The notes under the pieces were generated by a model. It was not told the DNA's origin. It was given only the letters and a program-made list of their open reading frames with translations, and ran no database searches. From Pelomonas sp. Root1237 (GTDB lineage Bacteria; Pseudomonadota; Gammaproteobacteria; Burkholderiales; Burkholderiaceae_C), in the NCBI RefSeq assembly GCF_001425055.1, contig NZ_LMDK01000005.1, positions 57,735-121,734 of the forward strand: 64,000 bases of DNA, given 5' to 3'. This document shows positions 44,494 to 55,074 of this stretch, piece by piece; the stretch's first letter is position 1, and each line of letters opens with the position of its first letter. Position numbers and translations under genes: made by a program.

Positions 44494-47004
44494 ATGCCTA
44501 ACCCGACCACAGCATGGCTTGAAAGCAAGGGCTGGAAGCCCTTCCCCTTCCAAAAGAACGTCTGGAAGGAAATGAAAGCCGGCCACTCCGGCCTACTGCA
44601 TGCCACCACCGGCTCCGGCAAGACTCTCGCCGTCTGGCTCGGCGCGCTGCAGGCGTTCGGTGCCAAGGAAGCTTCGCTGACCGTGCTCTGGGTGACCCCG
44701 ATGCGCGCGCTCAGCCACGACACGCTGCTAGCCCTGCAGGACGCGGCGTCTGCGCTCGCGCCGGACTGGACGCTGGCCGCACGCACCGGCGACACATCCA
44801 CCAGCGAGCGCGCCTCGCAACAGCGCCGCTGGCCCACCGGCCTCGTCACGACGCCCGAATCCCTGAGCCTGATGCTCTCCCGCGCTGACGCCCCGGACAT
44901 CCTGAAGCGGGTGCGCTTGGTCGTCGTCGATGAATGGCATGAATTGCTGGGCACCAAACGCGGCGTGCAACTGCAGCTGGCGCTGGCGCGGCTGCGGCAC
45001 TGGAACCCGGCGCTGATGACCTGGGGCCTGTCGGCCACGCTGGCCAATCTCGACGAGGCGCGTGACGTGCTGGCGCCGGAGGCGGTGCTGGTGCGCGGCG
45101 CCCAGGACAAGAAGATCGACATCGCGACGCTGCTGCCCGCTCGCATCGAGCGCTTCGCCTGGGGCGGCCACATGGGTCTGACCATGCTGCCGGCCGTCGC
45201 CGAGCTGATCGACAAGGCGGCCAGCACCTTGGTGTTCACCAACACGCGCTCTCAGAGCGAGCGCTGGTTCCAGGCGCTGCTGGACTCACGGCCCGACTGG
45301 GCCGGCGCGATCGCGCTGCATCACGGCTCCATCGATGCCGAGCTGCGGCGTTGGGTAGAGGCGGCGATGAAGGCCGGCCAGCTCAAGGCCGTCGTCTGCA
45401 CGGCCAGCCTGGACCTGGGCGTGGACTTCCTGCCGGTGGACCAGGTGCTGCAGATCGGCTCGGCCAAGGGCGTGGCCCGCCTGCTGCAGCGCGCCGGTCG
45501 CAGCGGCCATGCGCCGGGGCGCCGCTCGCGCGTGACCATGGTGCCGACGCACAGCCTGGAGATCGTCGAGGCCTCGGCCCTGCGCGCCGCCGTGGAGGCC
45601 GGCCGCATCGAGCCGCGCCACGCGCCGGTGGCGCCGCTGGATGTGCTTGTGCAGCATCTCGTGACGGTGGCACTGGGCGGAGGCTTCCGGCCCGAGCAGT
45701 TGCTGGCCGAGGTGCGTACAGCGCCGAGCTATCGCGGCTTGAGCGACGAGGCCTGGCAATGGGCCCTGGCCTTTGTGCGCCATGGCGGCGAGAGCCTGCG
45801 CGCCTACCCGGACTTCCAGCGTGTCGTGCCCGACGACGAGGGCGTGTGGCGTGTGCCGGACGTGCGGCTGGCGCGGCGCCACCGCAGCAACATCGGCACC
45901 ATCGTGTCGGATGCCATGATGAGCGTGCAGTTCCTGGGCGGGGGGCGCATCGCGACGGTGGAGGAGAGCTTCATCGCGCGGCTCAAGCCCGGCGATGTCT
46001 TCCTGCTGGGTGGCCGGGCGCTGGAGCTGGTGCGCGTCGAGGGGCTGACCGCCTATGTGCGCATCGGCAAGCCGGGCCGCGCGCTGCTGCCGCGCTGGAA
46101 CGGCGGGCAGTTCCCGATCTCCGACACGCTGGCCGATGCGATGCTGGAGCGCTTCGATGAAGCGGCGCAGGGTCGCTATCTGGACAAGGAGATGCGCTTC
46201 GTCGCACCGCTGCTGAAGCTGCAGGCCGAGTGGTCGGCCCTGCCCGGGCCGCAGCGGCTGCTGGCCGAGGTGCAGACCTCGTCGGACGGCCACCACCTCT
46301 TCCTCTACCCCTTTGCCGGCCGCACGGTGCACCTGGGCCTGGCCTGGCTGCTGGCCTGGCGCGTGGGGCGCGACACGCCGGCCACCTTCACCGTCGCCAT
46401 CAACGAATACGGCATGGAGCTGCTCAGCGCCACCGACGTCGACTGGGCCACGCGCCTGCCGCAGCTGCTTGCGGCCGTCGATCGCCACACGCTGCGCCAG
46501 GAGGTGCTGGCCAGCATCAACGCCAGCGAGCTGGCGCGGCGGCGCTTCCGGCAGATCGCGCGCATCTCGGGGCTGATCTTCCAGAGCCATCCCGGCGAGG
46601 TGCGCAGCCAACGCCAGCTACAGGCATCGAGCTCGCTGTACTTCGATGTCTTTCGCCAGCACGACCCGGGCAACCGCCTGCTGCGCCAGGCCGAGGAGGA
46701 GCTGCTGTCGGCCGAGCTGGACGAGGACTCGCTGGCGCGCACGCTGGACCGGCTGGCTGCAATGCCGCTGGACTTGCAGCGGCCAAAGCAGACCTCGCCG
46801 CTGGCCTTTCCGCTGCTGGTGGAGATGCTGCGCGAACGGGTGACGACCGAGTCGCTGGCGCAGCGGCTGACACGCATGCTGGCGGAGCTGGAGGCGGCGG
46901 CGGGCGGAGGCGCGGCGCCGCTGGACGTGGGCGCGCCGCTGGCCTTCGCGCAGGAGAGCGACAAGACCGCTAAACGCAGTGGTGCGCGGCGGGGGCGGCG
47001 GTGA
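44494..47004 (+). CDS. Ligase-associated DEAD/DEAH helicase (Lhr-Core)
   Basis: The 836-residue superfamily 2 helicase has Walker A ATTGSGKT near residue 33, motif [12 protein letters not shown] (DEWH), motif III GLSATL, and motif [18 protein letters not shown]. The C-terminal winged-helix and beta-barrel Core region is typical of Lhr-Core. It is a 3' to 5' DNA translocase with RNA:DNA unwinding activity in studied members. An in-frame ATG at 44458, overlapping the ligase stop as TGATG, would add 12 residues; that start is also credible because every other junction in the operon overlaps. Its stop overlaps the PdeM GTG start. Confidence 0.93.
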   Translation: MPNPTTAWLESKGWKPFPFQKNVWKEMKAGHSGLLHATTGSGKTLAVWLGALQAFGAKEASLTVLWVTPMRALSHDTLLALQDAASALAPDWTLAARTGDTSTSERASQQRRWPTGLVTTPESLSLMLSRADAPDILKRVRLVVVDEWHELLGTKRGVQLQLALARLRHWNPALMTWGLSATLANLDEARDVLAPEAVLVRGAQDKKIDIATLLPARIERFAWGGHMGLTMLPAVAELIDKAASTLVFTNTRSQSERWFQALLDSRPDWAGAIALHHGSIDAELRRWVEAAMKAGQLKAVVCTASLDLGVDFLPVDQVLQIGSAKGVARLLQRAGRSGHAPGRRSRVTMVPTHSLEIVEASALRAAVEAGRIEPRHAPVAPLDVLVQHLVTVALGGGFRPEQLLAEVRTAPSYRGLSDEAWQWALAFVRHGGESLRAYPDFQRVVPDDEGVWRVPDVRLARRHRSNIGTIVSDAMMSVQFLGGGRIATVEESFIARLKPGDVFLLGGRALELVRVEGLTAYVRIGKPGRALLPRWNGGQFPISDTLADAMLERFDEAAQGRYLDKEMRFVAPLLKLQAEWSALPGPQRLLAEVQTSSDGHHLFLYPFAGRTVHLGLAWLLAWRVGRDTPATFTVAINEYGMELLSATDVDWATRLPQLLAAVDRHTLRQEVLASINASELARRRFRQIARISGLIFQSHPGEVRSQRQLQASSSLYFDVFRQHDPGNRLLRQAEEELLSAELDEDSLARTLDRLAAMPLDLQRPKQTSPLAFPLLVEMLRERVTTESLAQRLTRMLAELEAAAGGGAAPLDVGAPLAFAQESDKTAKRSGARRGRR

Positions 47005-47660
47005 GCCTCAGCATCGAAGCTGCCGGCGAGACCTTGTGGCTGCTACCGGATGGCGCGGTCTGGTGGCCCACCGCGCGCACGCTGTTCGCTGCCGACCTGC
47101 ACCTGGGCAAGGGCGCTGCCTTTCGTGCGCAGGGGCAGGCGGTGCCGGCTGGCAGCAGCGCGCGCACACTGGCGCGGCTGGAAGCGCTGGTAGCGACGCA
47201 CCGCGCGACTCGACTCGTCGTGCTGGGTGATTTCTGGCACAGCGCCGAGGGGCTGACGCCGGCCCTGCTCGAATCGGTCGACGGCTTTGCGCGACGCGTA
47301 CCGACCGTGCTGGTACTCGGCAACCACGACCGGCGCATTCATCCGCCCGGCTTGCCGATGGAGGTTGTCAGCACGGCATGGGCGTTAGGCCCTTTGACAG
47401 CCGCGCATGAGCCACCGCCACCCGGCGCAGCGGGCTTCACGCTTGCAGGGCATTGGCACCCCGCCGTCGTCATCGCCAGCCGTGCGGGGGACCGACTGCG
47501 CCGGCCTTGCTTCGTGCGCTACCCGCACGCCCTGGTGCTGCCGGCCTTCGGCGGCCTCACCGGTGCGCTGACGCTGCGGCGCGCGGACCTTGCCCGGCAC
47601 AGCGCGCAAGTGGCGGTGCTTGGCGACGGCGATCTGCACTGGCTGCCTTTGCGCCGTTAA
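47001..47660 (+). CDS. pdeM: Ligase-associated DNA endonuclease/phosphoesterase PdeM (MPE)
   Basis: The 219-residue binuclear metallophosphoesterase shows FAADLHLGK (Asp-x-His), [17 protein letters not shown] and LAGHWHPAV, the usual metal ligands. Related MPE enzymes are manganese-dependent DNA endonucleases in the Lhr-Core damage-response operon. It starts at GTG in a GTGA overlap with the helicase. It is the last of the four repair genes and converges with two small minus-strand genes only 9 bases away. Confidence 0.9.
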   Translation: MSLSIEAAGETLWLLPDGAVWWPTARTLFAADLHLGKGAAFRAQGQAVPAGSSARTLARLEALVATHRATRLVVLGDFWHSAEGLTPALLESVDGFARRVPTVLVLGNHDRRIHPPGLPMEVVSTAWALGPLTAAHEPPPPGAAGFTLAGHWHPAVVIASRAGDRLRRPCFVRYPHALVLPAFGGLTGALTLRRADLARHSAQVAVLGDGDLHWLPLRR

Positions 47661-47669
47661 CGCGGCTGG

Positions 47670-47864
47670 TCAGATCTTGTGCTGAGGCGGGCCCTGGGGT
47701 GCTTCACGCGCCGTGCCGTCTTTCTGGCGCGCCGGCGCCTTGGCCTGCTTGGTCAGCGTCTGCCCTTGGGTGGCCTTGGTTGTGGCGAATTCGCTGGCGG
47801 TGTGCGTCACGGGGCCGGACTGGGCGTTGTGGCTGTGGCTGTGGCCAAGATGGGACTTGCTCAT
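47670..47864 (-). CDS. Small hydrophilic protein of unknown function
   Basis: The 64-residue frame starts at an ATG with GAGG 6 bases before it, 8 bases after the PRC-barrel stop. It is rich in His, Lys, Gln and Thr (MSKSHLGHSHSHNAQSG at the start), with no membrane segment. The His cluster near residues 5-12 could bind metal; I recognise no family. Expression with the PRC-barrel gene is likely from spacing. Confidence 0.5.
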   Translation of the reverse strand: MSKSHLGHSHSHNAQSGPVTHTASEFATTKATQGQTLTKQAKAPARQKDGTAREAPQGPPQHKI

Positions 47865-47872
47865 GGTGCGCC

Positions 47873-48217
47873 TCACTGCCAGTTGAAGCCGTAGTGGGTA
47901 TAGACGCTGCGGCCGTAGTCCTCGGTGTAGGCCGGCACTGCGTCCTTGGCGTACCGCGGCGCATCGGTCAGCAGGTCGCGATCCAGGTTGACGACATAGC
48001 CATCCTTGCTGGTGTCGTACTTCAGCATGTCCCAGGGCAACGGGTAGCGGTCGGTACCCAGGCCGAGAAAGCCGCCGAATTCCAGTGCGGCATAACGCAC
48101 ATGGCCGGTGCGCTTGTCGATGACGAGGTCGTCGATGGCGCCGAGCTTGTCGCCGGCGAGGTCGTAGACCGCGGTGCCCTCGACCTTGGCCGAGGAGATG
48201 GTGGGATGGAGGCTCAT
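47873..48217 (-). CDS. PRC-barrel domain protein
   Basis: The 114-residue protein matches the PRC-barrel fold: KVEGTAVYDLAGDKLGAIDDLVIDKRTGHVRYAALEFGGFLGLG, then RYPLPWDMLKYDTSKDGYVVNL. PRC-barrels are small beta-barrels found in photosynthetic reaction centre H subunits, RimM and many stress-related stand-alone proteins; this one is stand-alone. The start at 48217 matches the domain edge. An ATG at 48331 would add an Arg/Ala-rich leader that overlaps the rplQ terminator. Confidence 0.85.
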   Translation of the reverse strand: MSLHPTISSAKVEGTAVYDLAGDKLGAIDDLVIDKRTGHVRYAALEFGGFLGLGTDRYPLPWDMLKYDTSKDGYVVNLDRDLLTDAPRYAKDAVPAYTEDYGRSVYTHYGFNWQ

Positions 48218-48331
48218 GGCGGGTTCGTGCGAAGTGGAAGCGGCGTTCCACTGTGCGCGCGCCGGGGCCGCGGTGTCGTCAGGCTGGGTTTGCCTTGCGC
48301 GTAGGAGGGGGCCGACGCCGCGAGCGCCCAT

Positions 48332-48356
48332 GAAAAAGCCCGCACGAGGCGGGCTT
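48332..48356 (-). terminator. Rho-independent terminator at the end of the alpha operon
   Basis: On the minus strand AAGCCCGC and GCGGGCTT pair around loop CTCGT and are followed by TTTC. It lies 22 bases after the rplQ stop. Confidence 0.85.
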
Positions 48357-48378
48357 CATGGATCAGCGCGGGCTGAAC

Positions 48379-48768
48379 TTATTCGACGGCTTCGCCAGCG
48401 GTCTCGCCTTCGGCGCGATCCACCAGCTCAACGAAAGCCATGGGCGCGTTGTCGCCGACGCGGAAGCCCATCTTCAGGATGCGGGTGTAGCCGCCCGGAC
48501 GAGCCGCGAAGCGCGGGCCCAGTACGTTGAACAGCTTGCTGACGATGTCGCGGTCGCGCAGGCGGTCGAAAGCCAGGCGGCGGTTGGCCAGCGTGGGTTC
48601 CTTGGCGAGCGTGATGAGGGGCTCAACGACGCGGCGCAGTTCCTTGGCCTTGGGGACCGTGGTCTTGATGGCTTCGTGCTCGAGCAGAGACACGCACATA
48701 TTGCGCAGCATCGCAGCGCGGTGGGCGCTGGTGCGGTTGAGTTTACGGAGGCCGTTACGGTGACGCAT
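48379..48768 (-). CDS. rplQ: 50S ribosomal protein L17
   Basis: The 129-residue protein is L17 ([45 protein letters not shown]), a large-subunit protein near the exit tunnel. It is the last gene of the alpha operon. It is separated from rpoA by 135 bases that contain two hairpins and is followed by an intrinsic terminator. Confidence 0.98.
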   Translation of the reverse strand: MRHRNGLRKLNRTSAHRAAMLRNMCVSLLEHEAIKTTVPKAKELRRVVEPLITLAKEPTLANRRLAFDRLRDRDIVSKLFNVLGPRFAARPGGYTRILKMGFRVGDNAPMAFVELVDRAEGETAGEAVE

Positions 48769-48832
48769 GGTGCTATTCCTTTTTCACTTTGTTAATGCCA
48801 GCAGCCGGATCAGGTACTGCTGGTTGCACGAT

Positions 48833-48885
48833 CAAACGCACCAAAGTGCGTTTGTCATCCGATGACGGCCTTCAGGCCGTCTTTT
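48833..48885. other. Two hairpins in the rpoA-rplQ gap
   Basis: CAAACGCAC/GTGCGTTTG (48833-48854) forms one perfect stem. GACGGCCT/AGGCCGTC (48864-48881) forms another, followed by TTTT only in the plus direction. As a terminator it would stop plus-strand transcription running against the ribosomal genes. On the minus strand it could only act as an RNA structure. Confidence 0.5.
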
Positions 48886-48903
48886 CTGTTCGAGCGAAGC
48901 GGA

Positions 48904-49893
48904 TTACCGCTTGTCCAGGCCTTGCGGGGGCCAGTTTTCCAGGCGGGCGCCGAGGGTGAGGCCGCGCGAAGCCAGCACTTCCTTGATTTCGTTGAGCGAC
49001 TTGCGACCCAGATTCGGGGTCTTCAGCAGCTCGGTCTCGGTGCGCTGGATCAGATCGCCGATGTAGTAGATGTTTTCGGCCTTCAGGCAGTTGGCCGAAC
49101 GCACGGTGAGCTCGAGTTCGTCGACCGGGCGCAGCAGGATCGGGTCGAAGCTGCTGGAGCGCTGGGCCGGCTGGTCGAAGGCGTCGACCAGGTCGGTGCC
49201 TTGCAGCTGGGCGAAGACGGCCAGTTGCTCAACCAGGATCTTGGCCGAAGCACGGATCGCTTCCTCGGGCGAGATGGCGCCGTTGGTTTCGATTTCCATG
49301 ACCAGCTTGTCCAGGTCGGTACGCTGCTCGACGCGGGCGTTTTCGACGGCGTAGCTGACGCGCTTGACGGGCGAGAACGAGGCGTCCAGGACGATGCGGC
49401 CGATGCTCTTGGTCGGCTCGTCGCCGAAGCGGCGCATCGTGCCGGGCACATAGCCACGGCCCTTCTCGACCTTGATCTGCATGTCGAGCTTGCCGCCCTG
49501 CGACAGGTGGGCAATGACGTGCTCGGGATTGATGATCTCGACGTCGTGCGGGGTCTGGATGTCGGCCGCGGTGACGGGGCCTTCGCCTTCCTTGCGCAGG
49601 ACCAGGGTCACTTCTTCACGGTTGTGCAGGCGGAAGACGACGCCCTTGAGGTTCAGCATGATGTGAACCACGTCCTCTTGCACGCCGTCGATGGCCGAGT
49701 ACTCGTGGAGCACGCCGGCAATCGTCACTTCCGTCGGCGCATACCCCACCATCGACGAGAGCAGCACACGGCGCAGGGCGTTGCCCAGGGTGTGACCGTA
49801 GCCGCGTTCGAACGGCTCCAGGGTGACCTTGGCGCGATGACCGCCCAGGGGCTCCACGTTGATGGACTTGGGTTTGAGCAAGTTGGTTTGCAT
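48904..49893 (-). CDS. rpoA: RNA polymerase alpha subunit
   Basis: The 329-residue protein has the N-terminal dimerisation domain ([21 protein letters not shown]) that nucleates RNA polymerase assembly. After a flexible linker comes the C-terminal DNA- and activator-contacting domain ([36 protein letters not shown]). Length and motifs are standard for Betaproteobacteria. It lies between rpsD and rplQ in the alpha operon. Confidence 0.99.
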   Translation of the reverse strand: MQTNLLKPKSINVEPLGGHRAKVTLEPFERGYGHTLGNALRRVLLSSMVGYAPTEVTIAGVLHEYSAIDGVQEDVVHIMLNLKGVVFRLHNREEVTLVLRKEGEGPVTAADIQTPHDVEIINPEHVIAHLSQGGKLDMQIKVEKGRGYVPGTMRRFGDEPTKSIGRIVLDASFSPVKRVSYAVENARVEQRTDLDKLVMEIETNGAISPEEAIRASAKILVEQLAVFAQLQGTDLVDAFDQPAQRSSSFDPILLRPVDELELTVRSANCLKAENIYYIGDLIQRTETELLKTPNLGRKSLNEIKEVLASRGLTLGARLENWPPQGLDKR

Positions 49894-49985
49894 GAGGTCT
49901 TTCTTTCAATACCCTCGGTTCGTTACACCGATAAGGCTGAGGACCAGCCGGGCAGAGCCTACGAAGGGCAAAAGCCCGGACGAGG

Positions 49986-50021
49986 AAACGCCGACCGCGC
50001 CCAAAGCAGGCGTGGTCGGCG
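49986..50021 (-). terminator. Possible weak terminator or attenuator between rpsD and rpoA
   Basis: Minus-strand stem CGCCGACC/GGTCGGCG (50021-50014 with 49996-49989) is followed by only three T residues. It may reduce readthrough or protect the rpsD mRNA end; a short U tract argues against full termination. Confidence 0.4.
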
Positions 50022-50031
50022 GGGGAAATCA

Positions 50032-50655
50032 TTAACGCGAGTACAACTCGACGATCAGCGATTCGTTGATCTCGGCGCCGAACTCATCGCGGTCCGGAGC
50101 CTTCTTGAACACGCCTTCGAGCTTGGTGCCGTCGACGCTGACCCAGGCCGGCAGGCCGATGGAATCAGCGAGCTTGAACGACTCGGTGACGCGCAATTGC
50201 TTCTTGGCCTTGTCGCGCACGGCGACGGTGTCACCGGCCTTGACCAGGTAGGAAGCGATGTTGACGACCTCGCCGTTCACCGTGACGCCCTTGTGCGAAA
50301 CCAGCTGGCGGGCTTCTGCGCGGGTGGAGCCGAAGCCCATGCGGTAGACGACGTTGTCCAGACGCGATTCCAGCAGCTGCAGCAGGTTCACGCCGGTCGA
50401 GCCCTTGCGGCGCTCGGCTTCGGCGAAGTAGCGGCGGAACTGGCGCTCCAGCACGCCGTACATGCGCTTGACCTTCTGCTTCTCGCGCAGCTGCAGGCCG
50501 AAGTCGGACGTGCGTTGGCCGGAGGTGCGGCCGTGCTGGCCGGGCTTGGAGTCGAACTTGACCTTGTCGCTGATGGCGCGGCGGGCGCTCTTCAGGTAGA
50601 GGTCGGTGCCTTCGCGGCGGGAAAGTTTGCCCTTGGGGCCGAGGTAACGTGCCAC
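50032..50655 (-). CDS. rpsD: 30S ribosomal protein S4
   Basis: The 207-residue protein is S4 ([49 protein letters not shown]), a primary 16S rRNA binder with the S4 RNA-binding domain. In studied bacteria it represses its own operon. It starts with GTG at 50655 after AAGGACA. A 233-base gap to rpsK holds a hairpin and a candidate promoter. Confidence 0.98.
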   Translation of the reverse strand: MARYLGPKGKLSRREGTDLYLKSARRAISDKVKFDSKPGQHGRTSGQRTSDFGLQLREKQKVKRMYGVLERQFRRYFAEAERRKGSTGVNLLQLLESRLDNVVYRMGFGSTRAEARQLVSHKGVTVNGEVVNIASYLVKAGDTVAVRDKAKKQLRVTESFKLADSIGLPAWVSVDGTKLEGVFKKAPDRDEFGAEINESLIVELYSR

Positions 50656-50787
50656 TTTGCGTGTCCTTGTTCAATCTGACGCCAAGCCTCAAATCCGAGG
50701 TTGTTGACGCGAGTCCAGCCGGTGTTTTTATGGGCTTGGACGGTGGGCTTATGAGCCGTCTCGAAAATGAGATCGACTCAAGACTGA

Positions 50788-50860
50788 AGCCGGCGCGGCA
50801 CAAAGTGCCCGCCGGCTCCGGGAAAACGCGCGATTATCGCACCGCCATCCGAATCTGCAA
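50788..50860 (-). promoter_or_regulatory. Candidate promoter and leader hairpin upstream of rpsD
   Basis: On the minus strand a TTGCAG box (50855-50860), 16 bases, and GATAAT (50833-50838) form a plausible sigma-70 promoter. The hairpin AGCCGGC/GCCGGCT (50788-50817, loop TTT) follows in the leader. Either could separate rpsD-rpoA-rplQ from rpsM-rpsK. The -35 box is weak. Confidence 0.4.
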
Positions 50861-50888
50861 TGTCCCTGTCACCTGGAGGTGAATGGGA

Positions 50889-51293
50889 TCAGATACGGCG
50901 ACGCTTCTGCGGACGGCAGCCGTTGTGCGGCACGGGCGTCACGTCAGAGATCGAGTTGATGCGAATGCCCAGCGCTGCCAGGGCGCGAACCGACGACTCA
51001 CGACCCGGGCCGGGGCCCTTGATCTTGACGTCGAGGTTCTTGATGCCCTGCTCTTGTGCAGCGCGGCCAGCCACTTCAGCTGCCACCTGGGCTGCAAAGG
51101 GGGTCGACTTGCGCGAGCCCTTGAAGCCTTGGCCACCCGACGAAGCCCACGACAGGGCGCCGCCTTGACGGTCAGTGATGGTGATGATGGTGTTGTTGAA
51201 CGAGGCGTGGACGTGCGCGATGCCGTCTGCAACGTTCTTGCGGACCTTCTTGCGAACCCGCTGGGCAGCCGAATTGTTGGGTGCTTTTGCCAT
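50889..51293 (-). CDS. rpsK: 30S ribosomal protein S11
   Basis: The 134-residue protein is S11 ([33 protein letters not shown]), part of the platform of the small subunit near the mRNA exit. It follows rpsM by 26 bases in the alpha operon. Confidence 0.98.
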   Translation of the reverse strand: MAKAPNNSAAQRVRKKVRKNVADGIAHVHASFNNTIITITDRQGGALSWASSGGQGFKGSRKSTPFAAQVAAEVAGRAAQEQGIKNLDVKIKGPGPGRESSVRALAALGIRINSISDVTPVPHNGCRPQKRRRI

Positions 51294-51319
51294 GATGAGC
51301 TTCTTTCAGTTCGGGCAGC

Positions 51320-51685
51320 TTACTTCTTGCCGGTCGCAGCCGACTTGCGCGGACCCTTGCGGGTACGGGCATTCGTACGGGTGCGTTGACCACGCATCGG
51401 CAGGCCACGGCGGTGACGGAAGCCGCGGTAGCAACCGAGGTCCATCAGACGCTTGATGTTGATGGACTGCTCACGGCGCAGGTCACCTTCGATGGTCAAC
51501 TTGTTGACCTCGTCACGGATCTTTTCGAGATCGCCGTCGTTCAGGTCCTTGACCTTCTTGTCGAACGGAATGCCGCAGTTCGTGCAGATCTGCTGAGCGG
51601 TCGTACGGCCAATGCCGTAGATCGAGGTCAGACCGATCTCAGTGTGCTTTTGCGGCGGAATGTTGATACCAGCAATACGTGCCAT
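51320..51685 (-). CDS. rpsM: 30S ribosomal protein S13
   Basis: The 121-residue protein is S13 ([49 protein letters not shown]), which contacts 50S at the intersubunit bridge and the P-site tRNA. It begins the alpha operon after rpmJ. Confidence 0.98.
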   Translation of the reverse strand: MARIAGINIPPQKHTEIGLTSIYGIGRTTAQQICTNCGIPFDKKVKDLNDGDLEKIRDEVNKLTIEGDLRREQSINIKRLMDLGCYRGFRHRRGLPMRGQRTRTNARTRKGPRKSAATGKK

Positions 51686-51719
51686 GGTTGTCCTCTAGTC
51701 CTGTCGTGCGAGCTGGGGC

Positions 51720-51833
51720 TCAGCCCTGGCGCTGCTTGTGGCGCGGGTCGGTGCAGATCACACGCACCACGCCCTTGCGGCGGATGATCTTGCAATTGCG
51801 GCACATCTGCTTAACGGATGCCGAAACTTTCAT
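51720..51833 (-). CDS. rpmJ: 50S ribosomal protein L36
   Basis: The 37-residue frame reads [17 protein letters not shown], then [20 protein letters not shown]: the zinc-ribbon L36 with its four metal-binding residues (CxxC, later C and H). It sits between infA and rpsM as in other Proteobacteria. Confidence 0.97.
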   Translation of the reverse strand: MKVSASVKQMCRNCKIIRRKGVVRVICTDPRHKQRQG

Positions 51834-51890
51834 GGTCTGCTCCTTGGCCTAACTTCTTTGCGCTCACACGCGTCCGGGGGTTCAAACAGC

Positions 51891-52109
51891 TCACTTCGCC
51901 CGGAACACGATGCGAGCACGACTCAAATCGTAGGGTGTCAGCTCTACGGTCACTTTGTCGCCAGGCAGGATGCGGATGTAGTGCATCCGCATCTTGCCGG
52001 AGATGTGACCGAGAACGACATGCCCGTTCTCCAACTTGACTCTGAACGTGGCGTTGGGGAGGTTCTCAAGAATCTCGCCCTGCATTTGAATGACGTCGTC
52101 TTTCGCCAT
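51891..52109 (-). CDS. infA: Translation initiation factor IF-1
   Basis: The 72-residue OB-fold protein ([44 protein letters not shown]) is IF-1, which binds the 30S A site at initiation. Its place between secY and rpmJ is the usual betaproteobacterial order. Confidence 0.97.
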   Translation of the reverse strand: MAKDDVIQMQGEILENLPNATFRVKLENGHVVLGHISGKMRMHYIRILPGDKVTVELTPYDLSRARIVFRAK

Positions 52110-52167
52110 GCCGTACGTTCAGGATTGTTGTTGGAATCAATCTTGGTTAACGATCAGCTCCGCGCCC

Positions 52168-53475
52168 TCAGGGCTTGAAGCTGGCCTTCTTCAGCAGTGA
52201 CTCGTACTGCTGACTCATGATGTAGCTCTGCACCTGGGCCCAGAAGTCCATCGTCACGACGACGATGATCAACAGGGAAGTGCCACCGAAGTAGAACGGA
52301 ACGTTGTACTTCAGCGTCAGGAATTCGGGCAGCAGGCAGACCAGCGTGATGTAGATCGCACCAGCCAGCGTGAGCCGCGAAAGGATCTTGTCGATGTGCT
52401 TGGCGGTCTGCTCACCCGGACGAATGCCCGGAATGAACGCGCCACTCTTCTTCAGGTTGTCTGCGGTCTCACGACTGTTGAACACCAGCGCCGTGTAGAA
52501 GAAGCAGAAGAACACGATGGCAGCCGAATACAGCAGCACATAGATCGGCTGACCCGGGCTGACCATGCCGGCCAGGTCCTTCAACCAGCGCAGACCATCA
52601 CCCGTCGCGAACCAGCTCACCACCGTTGTCGGCAGCAGGATGATCGACGAGGCGAAGATCGGCGGGATCACGCCGGACATGTTCAGCTTCAGCGGCAGGT
52701 GCGACGACTGGCCGCCGTAGACCTTGTTGCCGACCTGGCGCTTCGCATAGTTCACGAGGATCTTGCGTTGGCCACGTTCGACGAAGACCACGGCGAAGGT
52801 CACCAGCACGACCAGCGAGATCACGATCAGCGCCGAGCCGTAACCCATCGCACCGGTACGCACCAGCTCGAACAGGCCACCGATCGCACCCGGCAGACCC
52901 GCGGCGATACCGCCGAAGATCAGGATCGAGATGCCATTGCCCAGACCGCGCTCGGTGATCTGCTCACCCAGCCACATCAGGAACATCGTGCCGGCCACCA
53001 GGCTGGACACTGCGGTCAGGCGGAAGCCGAAACCAGGGTTCAGCACCAGGCCAGCAGAGCCTTCCAGCGCCAATGCGATCGACAGGCTCTGGAACAGAGC
53101 CAGACCCAGCGTCGCATAACGCGTGTACTGGGTGATCTTGCGACGCCCGGCTTCGCCTTCCTTCTTCAGCTGTTCCAGCGTCGGCACGACGTAGGTCATC
53201 AGCTGTAAAACGATGGACGCCGAGATGTAAGGCGTAATGCCCAACGCGAACACGGTGAAGCGCGACAGCGCGCCGCCCGAGAACATGTTGAACAGGCTCA
53301 GGATGCCACCGGCCTGGCCCTTGAAGAATTGGGCCAGCTGGTTCGGGTCGATACCGGGCACGGGGATATGCGCCCCGATGCGGTAGACGACCAGAGCCAG
53401 CAGCAGGAACACAAGCCGACGACGCAGGTCGCCGAACTTGCCGCTCTTGGCCAGCTGATTCGCGTTGGTAGCCAC
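52168..53475 (-). CDS. secY: Protein translocase subunit SecY
   Basis: The 435-residue inner-membrane protein with ten hydrophobic segments is the core of the Sec channel. The motifs [38 protein letters not shown] and the cytoplasmic loop [15 protein letters not shown] are characteristic. It starts with GTG at 53475 preceded by AAGGAAC. It is the last translocation gene of the spc operon. Confidence 0.98.
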   Translation of the reverse strand: MATNANQLAKSGKFGDLRRRLVFLLLALVVYRIGAHIPVPGIDPNQLAQFFKGQAGGILSLFNMFSGGALSRFTVFALGITPYISASIVLQLMTYVVPTLEQLKKEGEAGRRKITQYTRYATLGLALFQSLSIALALEGSAGLVLNPGFGFRLTAVSSLVAGTMFLMWLGEQITERGLGNGISILIFGGIAAGLPGAIGGLFELVRTGAMGYGSALIVISLVVLVTFAVVFVERGQRKILVNYAKRQVGNKVYGGQSSHLPLKLNMSGVIPPIFASSIILLPTTVVSWFATGDGLRWLKDLAGMVSPGQPIYVLLYSAAIVFFCFFYTALVFNSRETADNLKKSGAFIPGIRPGEQTAKHIDKILSRLTLAGAIYITLVCLLPEFLTLKYNVPFYFGGTSLLIIVVVTMDFWAQVQSYIMSQQYESLLKKASFKP

Positions 53476-53503
53476 GCTGGATCAGTTCCTTGTGCGCTGT
53501 GAA

Positions 53504-53935
53504 TTAAGCGACCGAGCCGCCGGCCGCCTCGATGGCCGCCTTGGCGCCCTTCGTGGCGTTCACGCCCTTCAGCGTGACCTTGCGCTCGATGGCGCCGGAC
53601 AGGATGACCTTGACTGACTTAGCCAGTTGGGGCACCAGGCCGACCGCCTTCAGCGTCGACACGTCGATCTCTTCGCCGGCCAGACCTTGCAGGTCCGACA
53701 GGTTGATCTCGACGCTGTACTTCAGCGTCAGCGACTTGAAGCCACGCTTGGGCAGGCGACGTTGCAGCGGCATCTGGCCGCCTTCGAAGCCGACCTTGTG
53801 GTAGCCACCAGCGCGGGACTTCTGGCCCTTGTGGCCACGACCTGCGGTCTTGCCCAGGCCCGAGCCGATGCCGCGGCCGACACGGCGCTTGGCATGCTTG
53901 GAGCCCTCAGCGGGCTTGATCGTGTTGAGTTCCAT
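53504..53935 (-). CDS. rplO: 50S ribosomal protein L15
   Basis: The 143-residue protein is L15 ([55 protein letters not shown]). It is a late-assembly large-subunit protein with a Gly/Lys-rich N-terminal tail. Confidence 0.98.
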   Translation of the reverse strand: MELNTIKPAEGSKHAKRRVGRGIGSGLGKTAGRGHKGQKSRAGGYHKVGFEGGQMPLQRRLPKRGFKSLTLKYSVEINLSDLQGLAGEEIDVSTLKAVGLVPQLAKSVKVILSGAIERKVTLKGVNATKGAKAAIEAAGGSVA

Positions 53936-53960
53936 CGTCTTGTCCTCTTGTGTGCCGCGC

Positions 53961-54143
53961 TTAGAGCACTTGCACCAGATAAGCGATCTTGTTGATCATG
54001 CCGCGCACTGCGGGCGTGTCTTCCAGGGTGCTCTGGCTGTTCAGCCGACGCAGACCCAGGCCGACCACGGTGGCACGGTGCGAGGCGCGGCAGCCGATGG
54101 GGCTACGCACCAGCTTGACCGTCACGGTTTTCTTGTCAGACAT
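53961..54143 (-). CDS. rpmD: 50S ribosomal protein L30
   Basis: The 60-residue protein is L30 ([29 protein letters not shown]), located between rpsE and rplO as usual. Confidence 0.97.
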   Translation of the reverse strand: MSDKKTVTVKLVRSPIGCRASHRATVVGLGLRRLNSQSTLEDTPAVRGMINKIAYLVQVL

Positions 54144-54163
54144 CTTGTGCTCCGCTTGGGCGA

Positions 54164-54685
54164 TCAGTTGAAGATTTCTTCAACAGTCTTGCCGCGCTTG
54201 GCTGCGACAGAGGCCGGCGTGGTTGAACGCTTCAGAGCGTCCAGCGTGGCGCGGACCATGTTGTAAGGGTTGGTCGAACCGTGGCTCTTGGTCACGATGT
54301 CGGTCACGCCCATCACTTCGAAGACGGCGCGCATCGGGCCGCCGGCGATGACGCCGGTACCGGCAGGAGCCGGGGCCATGATGACGTGTGCAGCACCGTG
54401 CTCGCCCACCACGTTGTGGTGGATGGTGCCGTTCTTCAGGCTGACCTTGACCATGTTGCGGCGAGCCGACTCCATGGCCTTCTGCACGGCGACCGGCACT
54501 TCCTTGGCCTTGCCCTTGCCCATGCCGATGCGGCCATCGCCATCACCGACCACGGTCAGAGCGGCGAAGGACAGCGTACGGCCACCCTTCACAACCTTGG
54601 TCACGCGGTTGACCGCGATCATCTTTTCCTTCAGGCCGTCGTCGTTGCCTTCAGCCTGAGCGCCGCGGGGTTGAAACTTTGCCAT
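54164..54685 (-). CDS. rpsE: 30S ribosomal protein S5
   Basis: The 173-residue protein is S5 ([48 protein letters not shown]), needed for decoding fidelity at the mRNA entrance. Confidence 0.98.
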   Translation of the reverse strand: MAKFQPRGAQAEGNDDGLKEKMIAVNRVTKVVKGGRTLSFAALTVVGDGDGRIGMGKGKAKEVPVAVQKAMESARRNMVKVSLKNGTIHHNVVGEHGAAHVIMAPAPAGTGVIAGGPMRAVFEVMGVTDIVTKSHGSTNPYNMVRATLDALKRSTTPASVAAKRGKTVEEIFN

Positions 54686-54703
54686 TTCTTATTCCTTGAT
54701 GCG

Positions 54704-55063
54704 TCAGAACTGCAGGCCGGCTTCGCGGGCTGCTTCGGCCAGGGCCTTGACACGGCCGTGGTAGGCAAAACCGGAGCGGTCGAAGGCAACCTTCTCGACG
54801 CCAGCGGCCTTGGCCTTCTCGGCGATCAGCTTGCCCACCAGCGTGGCAGCGGCGACGTTGCCGCCGTTGCTGCTCAGCTGTTCGCGGACCGACTTCTCGG
54901 CAGTGGAGGCTGCAGCCAACACCTTGGCGCCGTCTTCCGAGACGACTTGGGCGTAGATATGCAGGTTGGAGCGGAACACCGTCAGACGGGCCACGCGCTG
55001 GATCGCAATGCGAGCGCGGGTCTGGCGCGAACGACGCAGGCGTTGTTCTTTCTTGGTCATCAT
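54704..55063 (-). CDS. rplR: 50S ribosomal protein L18
   Basis: The 119-residue protein is L18 ([46 protein letters not shown]), which binds 5S rRNA. The first of two adjacent ATGs is used because AAGGAG lies 7 bases before it. Confidence 0.97.
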   Translation of the reverse strand: MMTKKEQRLRRSRQTRARIAIQRVARLTVFRSNLHIYAQVVSEDGAKVLAAASTAEKSVREQLSSNGGNVAAATLVGKLIAEKAKAAGVEKVAFDRSGFAYHGRVKALAEAAREAGLQF

Positions 55064-55074
55064 GGCGCTGCTCC

